DNA of 45,678 bases from CAYRZF01 sp964428805. Its GTDB lineage: Bacteria; Methylomirabilota; Methylomirabilia; Rokubacteriales; CSP1-6. How positions within the stretch are numbered: the first letter of the stretch is position 1; the number at the start of each line of letters is the position of its first letter. Shown here one piece after another: positions 7,245-14,720 of the stretch. Both the position numbers and the translations under genes were made by a program. The stretch spans positions 1 through 45,678 of the forward strand of contig CAYRZF010000006.1 of NCBI GenBank assembly GCA_964428805.1, written 5' to 3'. The notes below the pieces were generated by a model. The model had not been told where the DNA came from. It made no database searches and saw nothing but the letters and a program-made list of their open reading frames with translations.

Positions 7245-7300
7245 TGTGTTGTTAGATTGGAAAACAGGTTCGCAATTTCTTTTTTAAGCCGTGTAATGCG
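5975..7300. mobile_element. AT-rich horizontally acquired segment around the NarK-like gene
   Basis: G+C drops abruptly at about 5975 and recovers at about 7300-7340. The segment holds a single gene, with a candidate transposase tail to its left and a DUF488 gene with an unusual C-terminal tail to its right. No terminal inverted repeats or target duplications were found by eye, so the transfer mechanism is open. Confidence 0.55.
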
Positions 7301-7331
7301 TGTGCTCACGGGAGTGGCTGCCTGGCATGGC

Positions 7332-7913
7332 TCATGTAATGGTGGTTTCGCCCCCTCCTGACGCGGTCCGCCGGCTCAGCGGGCTTTTCTTGGGGTAGAG
7401 GAGCCTTCCGGCGCGGACTTCGAGGAACGGCGTCAGCGCGTGGGGAGGAGCGGTCTTTCGGCTCTGGATATGGAAGACCCGCCAGTGTTGCGCAGTGAGC
7501 GCATCCGCAATGAGCGACCGATGGCACCTCCAGGGGACCGCTTCCGCACACATCACCGCCGTTTTCGTTTGCGCGGCGAGGTCTTTGAGGCGGGCCAGTC
7601 CGCGGGCAAACTCGGGGGTTCCCATATAGTCGGCGAACCCGCGAAACGACGCATTCTGCCATCCGAGATTGACCGAGTCTTTCTCCGGGCGGCGAAGTCC
7701 GCCCAACGCTTTTAGGTGCTCATAGGGAATGTGGGCGTTTTTGAGCGCGGCGTGGAGAGCGTCCTTTCCGAACTGGGGGTTGTGACGCGATCGCGGGATC
7801 GTCCTGATATCGACGACCTTCCGGATGCCATGGGACTTGAGCAAATCCAGAAACTCGGCGACAGGTCGGTTTGAGTGGCCGATCGTATAGATGGTCCACT
7901 GCTGCGACGTCAC
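7332..7913 (-). CDS. DUF488 domain-containing protein
   Basis: 193 residues from GTG 7913, 8 bases after the CDF gene stop. Family hallmarks are YTIGHSNRPVAEFLDLL at the N-terminus, VVDIRTIPRSRHNPQF, and the conserved MCAEAVPWRCHRSLIAD motif near residue 130. The biochemical function of DUF488 is not established; members often sit beside transport or stress genes. Longer frames upstream run through the CDF gene in another phase and are not credible. The last 15 or so residues (RRTASGGGETTIT) look foreign to the family and adjoin the AT-rich insert, so the original 3' end may have been replaced. Confidence 0.85.
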   Translation of the reverse strand: MTSQQWTIYTIGHSNRPVAEFLDLLKSHGIRKVVDIRTIPRSRHNPQFGKDALHAALKNAHIPYEHLKALGGLRRPEKDSVNLGWQNASFRGFADYMGTPEFARGLARLKDLAAQTKTAVMCAEAVPWRCHRSLIADALTAQHWRVFHIQSRKTAPPHALTPFLEVRAGRLLYPKKSPLSRRTASGGGETTIT

Positions 7914-7921
7914 GTCAGGGG

Positions 7922-8821
7922 TTAAAACTCCATCTCGCCCGGCTCGGGGGGAGCACCGAGCGGATCCACGTGGACCACACAGTAGGCGCAGTTCGTCTCC
8001 GCCATGATGACGTCGCGCACCGCCTTGGCGACCTCCTCTCCGTCGGCCACCGTCATCGTCGGATCCACCTCCACGTGCAGGGAGAGGTTGACCGTCTCGG
8101 GCCCCACGTACTGAGCCCGGAGGTCGTGCACGGCCTCGACGGCGGGGACCGTGCGCGCCAGGGCTTCGATCCGGTCGAAGAATTCCCGCCCCGGGGCGCG
8201 TCCCATCAGCACGCGGGCGTTGTCGCGGAACAGGCCGACGGCGTTGGCGGCGATGAGGATCGCCACCGCCAGCGAGGCGAGGGGGTCGGCGATGGGCCAG
8301 CCGTTGACGACGAAGAGCGCCCCGGCCAGAGCCGCCAGGAGGCCCAGCTCGTCGTTGAGCGATTCCATCAGTTGGGCGTGGGCCGCGGGACCGCGGTGCT
8401 TCTGCAGGCCAAGGAGGATGACCGGGACCGCGCTCAGCACCATTGAGAGCACAAGAACCCCGACGGCCAGACCGAGACGGCTGTACGCCGGAACCACGGG
8501 GTGGAGGAGCCGGCCCACGGCCTCTTCGGCCAGCCTGAAGCTGGTGAAAGAGATGAAGAGCGTGGCGGCTACCAGCGCGGCCACGTGCTGGGCCCGCCCG
8601 TAACCGTAGCGATAGCGCGCGTCCGCGGGACGGCGGGAGAATCGGTCCGCGGCCAAGAGGAAGCCCGAGATCATGAGGTCGGAGAGAGTGTGGAGGGCTT
8701 CGGCCAGGAGCGCGAAGAGCCCCGTGAACCACCAGGTGACGAGCTTGAGGACGAACACGAGGACATACCCGATCAGTGCCGCCCTGAGCCCGATCGAGGA
8801 CTCTGCTGGAGCGTGTCGCAT
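7922..8821 (-). CDS. Cation diffusion facilitator (CDF) family transporter
   Basis: 299 residues with about six transmembrane helices and a C-terminal cytoplasmic domain (about 210-290, VHDLRAQYVGP...VHVDP). It is expected to export divalent metal ions by proton exchange across the inner membrane. In helix 2 the metal site reads HTLSD (HxxxD); in helix 5 the usual HxxxD is ESLND (ExxxD), so metal preference may differ from typical zinc exporters. AAGGAGG lies very close (1 base) to the ATG, a short spacing. It is followed by the DUF488 gene, probably in one transcript, and is divergent from nuoL. Confidence 0.9.
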   Translation of the reverse strand: MRHAPAESSIGLRAALIGYVLVFVLKLVTWWFTGLFALLAEALHTLSDLMISGFLLAADRFSRRPADARYRYGYGRAQHVAALVAATLFISFTSFRLAEEAVGRLLHPVVPAYSRLGLAVGVLVLSMVLSAVPVILLGLQKHRGPAAHAQLMESLNDELGLLAALAGALFVVNGWPIADPLASLAVAILIAANAVGLFRDNARVLMGRAPGREFFDRIEALARTVPAVEAVHDLRAQYVGPETVNLSLHVEVDPTMTVADGEEVAKAVRDVIMAETNCAYCVVHVDPLGAPPEPGEMEF

Positions 8822-8877
8822 GCCTCCTTCTTACACCATTTGCCGGAGGCCTTCCAGCGTCTTGATCGGTCCGCGGC

Positions 8878-8907
8878 TTGACACTTCCTTGGGGGGTCCG
8901 CTAGAGT
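8878..8907 (+). promoter_or_regulatory. Putative leaderless promoter of nuoL
   Basis: TTGACA (8878-8883), an 18-base spacer and TAGAGT (8902-8907). The GTG start of nuoL is 6 bases later at 8914 with no Shine-Dalgarno sequence between, so the mRNA would start at or next to the start codon. Confidence 0.55.
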
Positions 8908-8913
8908 GAGCCG

Positions 8914-10788
8914 GTGTCAAAGACTGTCTGGCTGATTCCGTTCCTTCCTCTCCTCGGGACCCTCCTCAATGCGCTCTTCGGGCGGTGGATCGGCCGACGC
9001 GCCCACTGGATCGCTGTCCCGGCTCTCGCGGGTTCATTTCTGCTGTCCTGCGCCGTCTTCCTCCGGGTGTGGCACGGTGAGACCTTCACCGGCGACCTCT
9101 TCCCCTGGATTCAGGCCGGGGCCTTCACGACATCCGTGACGGCTCAGGTGGATTCGCTCTCCGCGGTGATGCTGCTGGTGGTAACCGGGGTGGGGTTCCT
9201 GATCCACCTCTATTCCGTCGGCTACATGCACGGCGATCCGGGCTTTGCGCGTTACTTCGCCTATCTGAACCTGTTTGTGTTTTCCATGATCATGCTGGTT
9301 CTCGCGGGAAACTTCCTCGTCCTCTACGTTTTCTGGGAGGCCGTGGGGCTCTGCTCCTACCTGCTCATCGGCTTCTGGTACACGCGGAAAGCCGCCGCGG
9401 ACGCGGGCAAGAAGGCCTTCATCGTCAACCGCGTCGGCGACGCCGGCTTCGCCCTCGGGGTCATGTACATCTGGGTCGCGCTGGGCACGCTGGACTACGG
9501 CGCGGTCTTCGAAAGGGCGGGGACCCTTTCCCCCGCCACCGCCACGGTGATCGCGCTTCTCCTCTTCATGGGGGCCTGCGGCAAGTCCGCCCAGCTTCCG
9601 CTCCACGTATGGCTCCCCGACGCGATGGAAGGTCCCACGCCGGTTTCAGCGTTGATCCATGCCGCCACCATGGTGACGGCCGGTGTGTACATGGTGGCCC
9701 GGAGTCATGCCCTCTTCGAGCGCTCGGGCGTCGCCCTCGACGTCGTCGCGTGGGTGGGGGGGATCACGGCGCTCTTCGCCGCGACCATCGGTCTCGCCCA
9801 GACGGACATCAAGCGGATACTGGCCTACTCGACGATCAGCCAGCTCGGCTACATGTTCGCCGGCGTCGGCGTGGGCGCCTACGCGGCGGGGATTTTCCAC
9901 CTCGTCACGCACGCGTTCTTCAAAGCGCTCCTGTTCCTGGGGGCGGGGAGCCTGATCCACGCTCAAAGAGGCGAGCAGGACCTCCGGAAGATGGGAGGCC
10001 TCGCCCCGCGGATGCTCCCCACCACGGTGACCTTCCTGGTGGGGGCGGCCGGCCTCGCCGGCATCCCGCCGTTCGCCGGTTTCTTCTCCAAGGACGAAAT
10101 CCTGGCGTCGGTCTACCATCGGGATCAGTTCTGGCTCTGGGTCGTGCTCCTGGTCGGCGCCTTCGTCACGGCTGTGTATATCTTCCGGGTCGTCTTTCTC
10201 GCCTTCTTCGGAGGGCCCCGGATGTCGAAGGAGGTCGCCCATCACATCCACGAGTCTCCCTTGGTGATGACCGTGCCCCTGAGCGCCCTGGCCCTGCTGA
10301 CCGCCGTGGCGGGGGTGGTGGGGATCCCCTCGGTTCAGGGGACCGCCTTCGCCCGCTTCTTGAGACCGGTGTTGCCGCTTTCCGAAGAGGTCAACCACGG
10401 CGGGCTCGGAGCGTACGCGCTCCTCGTCCTTTCCGTGATTGTGGCGGTCGCCGGCGTGCTGCTCGCGTGGCTACTCTACCGGAGCCGCCCCCTCAAGGTC
10501 GAGGCCATCGGCCGGCCGCGGAACCGGTTTCACGCGCTGGTTCTCAACAAGTATTACGTGGACGAGCTCTACGGCTACCTCTTCGTCCGGCCACTGCTCG
10601 GGATCGCCGGCTTCTGCGCCCGCGCGCTGGATCTGCGCTTCCTGGACGGGATCGTCAACGGGGTGGGGCGGCTGGTGATGGCCTGGGCCCGCTCCATGCG
10701 GAGACTCCAGACCGGGTACGTGATGAACTACGCGCTGATGACGCTCCTGGGCGCCGTCGCCATCGTCGGGTTCCTCCTGTCACGATGA
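8914..10788 (+). CDS. nuoL: NADH-quinone oxidoreductase subunit L
   Basis: 624 residues, a normal length for NuoL, the distal antiporter-like proton-pumping subunit of complex I. Family signatures are FWEAVGLCSYLLIGFWY (conserved Glu of helix 5), GKSAQLPLHVWLPDAMEGPTPVSALIHAATMV (conserved Lys and His) and AYSTISQLGYMF. The C-terminal amphipathic helix region (about 520-624) is present. It begins with GTG directly behind a promoter and no leader. It is the first gene of nuoLMN; nuoA-K are absent here. Confidence 0.97.
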   Translation: MSKTVWLIPFLPLLGTLLNALFGRWIGRRAHWIAVPALAGSFLLSCAVFLRVWHGETFTGDLFPWIQAGAFTTSVTAQVDSLSAVMLLVVTGVGFLIHLYSVGYMHGDPGFARYFAYLNLFVFSMIMLVLAGNFLVLYVFWEAVGLCSYLLIGFWYTRKAAADAGKKAFIVNRVGDAGFALGVMYIWVALGTLDYGAVFERAGTLSPATATVIALLLFMGACGKSAQLPLHVWLPDAMEGPTPVSALIHAATMVTAGVYMVARSHALFERSGVALDVVAWVGGITALFAATIGLAQTDIKRILAYSTISQLGYMFAGVGVGAYAAGIFHLVTHAFFKALLFLGAGSLIHAQRGEQDLRKMGGLAPRMLPTTVTFLVGAAGLAGIPPFAGFFSKDEILASVYHRDQFWLWVVLLVGAFVTAVYIFRVVFLAFFGGPRMSKEVAHHIHESPLVMTVPLSALALLTAVAGVVGIPSVQGTAFARFLRPVLPLSEEVNHGGLGAYALLVLSVIVAVAGVLLAWLLYRSRPLKVEAIGRPRNRFHALVLNKYYVDELYGYLFVRPLLGIAGFCARALDLRFLDGIVNGVGRLVMAWARSMRRLQTGYVMNYALMTLLGAVAIVGFLLSR

Positions 10789-12359
10789 CGCAACATATTC
10801 TCTCGATCGTAACGTTTCTTCCTGTGCTGGCAGCGGTCGTCATCGCGCTCTTGCCCCGGGGGTGGGCCGCTCTCGTCCGGTGGCTGGCGTTCTTGGTGGC
10901 GACCGCCACCTTTGCCGTTTCCCTTCTTCTCTATTTCCGCTTCGACGCCCGGAATCCCGACTATCAGTTCGTCGAGCAGGTCCGGTGGATGCCGTCGTTC
11001 GGGATCTCCTACCACGTGGGAATCGATGGGATCAGCCTGCTCCTGGTGCTGCTGACGACGTTCCTCTCTGCGCTCGCTCTCCTTTCGTCCTGGCGGGCGG
11101 TGGACGTCCGGGTCAAAGAGTTCGCGGTGAGCATGCTGTTCCTGGAAACCGGGATGCTTGGGGTGTTCGTCAGCCTCGATCTCTTCCTCTTTTATATCTT
11201 CTGGGAGGCCATGCTGATCCCGATGTACCTCATCATCGGGGTCTGGGGCGGACCGGACCGGATCTACGCCGCGATCAAGTTCATCCTCTACACCCTGACC
11301 GGGTCGGTGCTCATGCTGGTGGCCATTCTCGCGCTCTACTTCCAGCACGGCGGCGTGGCGGGAAACTACACCTTCGACCTCCCGATCCTCGCGCGGTACG
11401 TTGTGCCGGCCGGGATCCAGGTCTGGCTTTTCCTGGCCTTCGCCGTGGCCTTCGCCATCAAGGTCCCGATGTTTCCCTTTCACACCTGGCTCCCCGACGC
11501 CCACGTGGAGGCGCCGACCGCGGGCAGCGTGATCCTGGCCGGCGTGCTGCTGAAGATGGGGACCTATGGCTTCCTCCGCTTTTGTCTGCCGCTCTTTCCG
11601 ACGGCGAGCCTGGCGTTCACCCCCTGGATCTTCCTCCTGGCCCTCGTCGGTATCATCTACGGCGCCTGGGTCTCCACGGTTCAGCCGGATTTGAAAAAGC
11701 TCGTGGCGTACTCAAGCGTGAGCCACCTGGGCTTTGTCGTCCTCGGTCTCTTCACGCTCACTCCCCAGGGGATCGTGGGTGGTATCATCCAGATGGTGAA
11801 CCACGGCCTCTCCACCGGGGCGTTGTTCGTCATGGTGGGAATCCTGTACGAGCGGCGGCACACTCGGCTCATCGCCGAGTTCGGCGGACTCTGGCGGGTA
11901 GTGCCCGCATTCTCGGCTCTCTTCATGATCGTTTCCCTTTCCTCGCTGGGCCTTCCCGGTCTCAACGGGTTCGTCGGCGAGTTCCTCATCCTGGTGGGCG
12001 CGTTCGCCTGGGCTTCCGGGCTGCCCGCGGCCGGCCCCCTCGCGTACCTGGTGCCGGTCCTGGCGACCACCGGGATCATCTTTGCGGCGATCTACATGCT
12101 CTGGATGTACCAGCGGGTGTGCTTCGGGGAGATCACGACCGACGCGAACCGGGGGCTCGTGGATCTCACGCCGCGGGAGTGGGCGGTGCTCCTGCCCCTC
12201 CTGCTCTTTATCGTCTGGATCGGCGTGTACCCGCGCCCCTTCACCGGCGTGACCGAGGCCACCGCCGAGGCGCTGATCGCCCAGGTGCAGTCCAAGGCCG
12301 CGGCGACCCACCTGCAGAGCGGGTACCCGGCGCGGGTAGCCGGTGAGGCGGCACGCTGA
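10785..12359 (+). CDS. nuoM: NADH-quinone oxidoreductase subunit M
   Basis: 524 residues. ATG 10785 overlaps the nuoL stop (ATGA). Antiporter-like membrane subunit of complex I with FYIFWEAMLIPMYLIIGVWG (conserved Glu), KVPMFPFHTWLPDAHVEAP (conserved Lys) and KKLVAYSSVSHLGFV. The final residues SGYPARVAGEAAR are encoded by a G/C-rich palindrome (12321-12343) nearly identical to one in the SurA-like gene, so the extreme C-terminus is probably repeat-derived. Frames that extend upstream into nuoL are artefacts. Confidence 0.96.
   Translation: MTQHILSIVTFLPVLAAVVIALLPRGWAALVRWLAFLVATATFAVSLLLYFRFDARNPDYQFVEQVRWMPSFGISYHVGIDGISLLLVLLTTFLSALALLSSWRAVDVRVKEFAVSMLFLETGMLGVFVSLDLFLFYIFWEAMLIPMYLIIGVWGGPDRIYAAIKFILYTLTGSVLMLVAILALYFQHGGVAGNYTFDLPILARYVVPAGIQVWLFLAFAVAFAIKVPMFPFHTWLPDAHVEAPTAGSVILAGVLLKMGTYGFLRFCLPLFPTASLAFTPWIFLLALVGIIYGAWVSTVQPDLKKLVAYSSVSHLGFVVLGLFTLTPQGIVGGIIQMVNHGLSTGALFVMVGILYERRHTRLIAEFGGLWRVVPAFSALFMIVSLSSLGLPGLNGFVGEFLILVGAFAWASGLPAAGPLAYLVPVLATTGIIFAAIYMLWMYQRVCFGEITTDANRGLVDLTPREWAVLLPLLLFIVWIGVYPRPFTGVTEATAEALIAQVQSKAAATHLQSGYPARVAGEAAR
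12321..12343. repeat. GGTACC-centred palindromic repeat in the nuoM 3' end
   Basis: The unit reads GGGTACCCGGCGCGGGTAG and then CCGG; it differs by one base from 23209-23231 in the SurA-like gene. It encodes GYPARVAG just before the nuoM stop. Confidence 0.65.
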
Positions 12360-13795
12360 TGGATGCCGCGTTTCTGCCCCTGGCTCCGCTCCTCGTCGTG
12401 ACGGGGACGGCGTTCCTCCTCATCCTGCTGGACCTACTGCCGCCTCGGGACAGCAAGGGGCACCTGGGCCTCGTGGCTCTGGTGGGGATCGTGGCCACGC
12501 TCCTCGTCGCGCTGTTCCTGTGGGGGCGGGCGGGCCGCGCGTTCAGCGGGATGGTCGTGCTGGACAACTTCGCCCTGTTCTTCGACGTGGTGATCTGCTA
12601 CGCCGCGGCGCTGGTCCTCCTCCTCTCCATGGACTACCTCCGGCGCAACGGGATGGAGACCGGCGAGTACTATATCCTGGTTCTCTTTTCGACGCTCGGG
12701 ATGCTCCTCATGGTCCATGCGTCGGATCTGATCGTGATCTTCCTGGCGCTGGAGCTGATGTCCCTGTCCCTCTACGTGCTCGCCGGCTTTTTCCGGTGGC
12801 GGCTGGCGGCCGGTGAATCCTCGATGAAGTACTTCCTCCTGGGTGCCTTCGCCACGGGCTTCTTCGTCTACGGGGTCGCGCTGATCTACGGCGCGACCGG
12901 CACCACGGCGTTGGACGGGATCGCCGTCGCTGCGGGATCCGCGCCGCGGGATCCGCTACTTCTCATCGGGCTCGGCCTGCTCCTGGTGGGCTTCGGCTTC
13001 AAGGTCTCGTCGGTCCCGTTCCATATGTGGGTCCCGGATGTGTACGAGGGCGCTCCCACGAGCGTGGCGGCGCTGATCGCCACGGGATCCAAAGCGGCGG
13101 GATTCGGAGCGCTCCTGCGCGTCCTCCTTTCGACGTTCAAGGTGGCCCAGCCGGACTGGACCGCGCTCTTGTGGGTTCTCGCGGTCCTGACCATGACGGT
13201 CGGGAACGTGGTTGCCATCGCCCAGTCAAACCTCAAGCGGATGCTGGCCTACTCCTCGGTCGCCCACGCGGGGTATATGCTGGTGGGGGTGGTCGCGGGG
13301 GGATCGCTCGGGGCCGGCGGTGTGCTCTTTTACCTCCTGGTCTACACGTTTACCACCGTGGGGGCCTTCGGGGTGATCCTGCTTCTCGAGCGGGAGCGCC
13401 GGGAGGCCGTGAACCTGGACGACTACGGAGGGTTGGCCGCCCATCATCCCGTGCTGGCGCTCACGCTTGCGCTCTTCCTCCTCTCGCTCATCGGGGTGCC
13501 GCCCACGGCGGGCTTTGCCGGCAAATTCTACCTCTTCGGCGCGGCAGTTCGATCGGGGTACATCTGGCTGGCGATCATCGCGGTTCTCAATTCGGTGGTG
13601 GCCGCCTATTACTATCTCCGCCTGATCGTCTACATGTACATGCGCGACCAGGAGGGCGCGCTCACCGAGCCGGCGCCGTCCTTCGCGGGCCGTCTGGCCC
13701 TGGGGATCGCGCTCTGGGGCGTCTTCCAGCTGGGACTCATGCCGGGTCCGGTGCTGGACCTCGCCCAGGCCGCCGTGGCACCGCTTCTGCGCTGA
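12359..13795 (+). CDS. nuoN: NADH-quinone oxidoreductase subunit N
   Basis: 478 residues. ATG 12359 overlaps the nuoM TGA by one base. Third antiporter-like subunit of complex I: LELMSLSLYVLAGF with the conserved Glu, KVSSVPFHMWVPDVYEGAPT, and LKRMLAYSSVAHAGYMLVGV. Length and helix content are normal (about 14 helices). It ends the nuoLMN unit; a HAD hydrolase follows after 6 bases and may be co-transcribed. Confidence 0.97.
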   Translation: MDAAFLPLAPLLVVTGTAFLLILLDLLPPRDSKGHLGLVALVGIVATLLVALFLWGRAGRAFSGMVVLDNFALFFDVVICYAAALVLLLSMDYLRRNGMETGEYYILVLFSTLGMLLMVHASDLIVIFLALELMSLSLYVLAGFFRWRLAAGESSMKYFLLGAFATGFFVYGVALIYGATGTTALDGIAVAAGSAPRDPLLLIGLGLLLVGFGFKVSSVPFHMWVPDVYEGAPTSVAALIATGSKAAGFGALLRVLLSTFKVAQPDWTALLWVLAVLTMTVGNVVAIAQSNLKRMLAYSSVAHAGYMLVGVVAGGSLGAGGVLFYLLVYTFTTVGAFGVILLLERERREAVNLDDYGGLAAHHPVLALTLALFLLSLIGVPPTAGFAGKFYLFGAAVRSGYIWLAIIAVLNSVVAAYYYLRLIVYMYMRDQEGALTEPAPSFAGRLALGIALWGVFQLGLMPGPVLDLAQAAVAPLLR

Positions 13796-13801
13796 GGGAA
13801 T

Positions 13802-14584
13802 GTGGGAATCCGGCTTCATTACCGCGGTTGGCTCTTCGACCTCGATGGCACGGTGTATCGGGGGGAGAAGCTGATCCCGGGTGCGGCCGACGTCATTGCG
13901 GCACTCCGATCGGCCGGCAGCCGCGTCGCCTTCCTCTCCAACAAGCCTATCCAGACCCGAGCCGACTACGCGGACAAGCTGACTCGGCTGGGCATCCCCA
14001 CCACGGCTTCGGAGGTGGTCAATTCCTCGCTGGTCCTGGCCCGTCACCTGGCCCGCCTGGATCCCGGCGCCACTTGCTTCGTCATCGGTGAGCCCCCGCT
14101 GATCCGCGAGCTGGAGGCTCACGGCTTCAAGGTGAGGGAGGACCCGCTCGTCCGCTGGGTCGTCATAGCCTTCGACAGGACCTTCAGCTACGCCAAGCTC
14201 AACACGGCGCTGCAGGCAGTGAAGCGCGGGGCAAGGCTGATTGCCACGAACCCCGACCGGACCTGTCCCGTCACGGACGGCGAGATCCCCGACTGCGCCG
14301 GCATGATCGCCGCCGTCGAAGCAGTGACCGGCAAAGCCGTGGAGTTGATCGTGGGCAAACCGTCCCCCCTCATGCTCGAGGTGGCCCTGGAGGTCTTGGG
14401 CCTTTCGGCGGCGGAGACGGTGATCGTGGGCGACCGCATCGAGACGGACGTGACCATGGGGAAGGCCCTCGGGCTTGGCACTGTCCTGGTTCTCTCCGGC
14501 GTCACCGACCACGCCGACCCGCGCATCGCCGACCTCAAGCCCGATCACGTCCTCCGCTCGATTCGGGACCTCCTGATCCCATGA
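13802..14584 (+). CDS. HAD-IIA family phosphatase (glycerol-phosphate / 4-nitrophenyl phosphatase-like)
   Basis: 260 residues from GTG 13802. HAD motif I is WLFDLDGTVYRG (nucleophile Asp), motif II is FLSNKPIQTR, and VGDRIETDVTMGKALG is motif IV with the Mg-binding acids. The C2 cap between motifs II and III is typical of the NagD/AraL/PGP class. Such enzymes hydrolyse small phosphoesters, including glycerol 3-phosphate and phosphoglycolate. The neighbouring glpD and glycerophosphodiesterase make glycerol 3-phosphate a plausible substrate, but this is inference from context. Confidence 0.9.
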   Translation: MGIRLHYRGWLFDLDGTVYRGEKLIPGAADVIAALRSAGSRVAFLSNKPIQTRADYADKLTRLGIPTTASEVVNSSLVLARHLARLDPGATCFVIGEPPLIRELEAHGFKVREDPLVRWVVIAFDRTFSYAKLNTALQAVKRGARLIATNPDRTCPVTDGEIPDCAGMIAAVEAVTGKAVELIVGKPSPLMLEVALEVLGLSAAETVIVGDRIETDVTMGKALGLGTVLVLSGVTDHADPRIADLKPDHVLRSIRDLLIP

Positions 14585-14623
14585 CCCGCCTAGTGCTCAC
14601 CTTCGCGCCCGCCGCCGCGCTTA

Positions 14624-14719
14624 TTCGAGCGCGCACCCATGCCTCTGGCATGGGTGCCCGGCCCGCGCAACCCTCGGGGGGAGGTGTCGGAAGGGGGGCG
14701 AAGCCCCCCTCCGAGGATA
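14624..14719 (-). repeat. Two-hairpin palindromic repeat (REP-like), copy 2
   Basis: Read on the minus strand, it matches 2496-2569: arms GGAGGGGGGC and GCCCCCC, then TTCCGACACCTCCCCC, then a second hairpin, ending GCGCTCGAA. The second hairpin here is larger, with an extra GCACCCATGCC / GGCATGGGTGC palindrome. It fills most of the 136-base gap between the HAD gene and glpD and reaches to 2 bases before the glpD ATG, so it contributes the GAGG that could serve as ribosome binding site. Confidence 0.8.
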
Positions 14720-14720
14720 G

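Noticed and set aside
7332..8732. A 466-residue minus-strand frame covering DUF488 and most of the CDF gene
   Set aside because: The N-terminal part is a low-complexity Arg/Pro/Gly-rich translation in the wrong phase of the CDF gene; DUF488 homology begins only at GTG 7913.
9609..12359. A 916-residue frame that would fuse out-of-phase nuoL sequence to NuoM
   Set aside because: The first 392 codons are the shadow of nuoL; NuoM homology starts at ATG 10785, which overlaps the nuoL stop.
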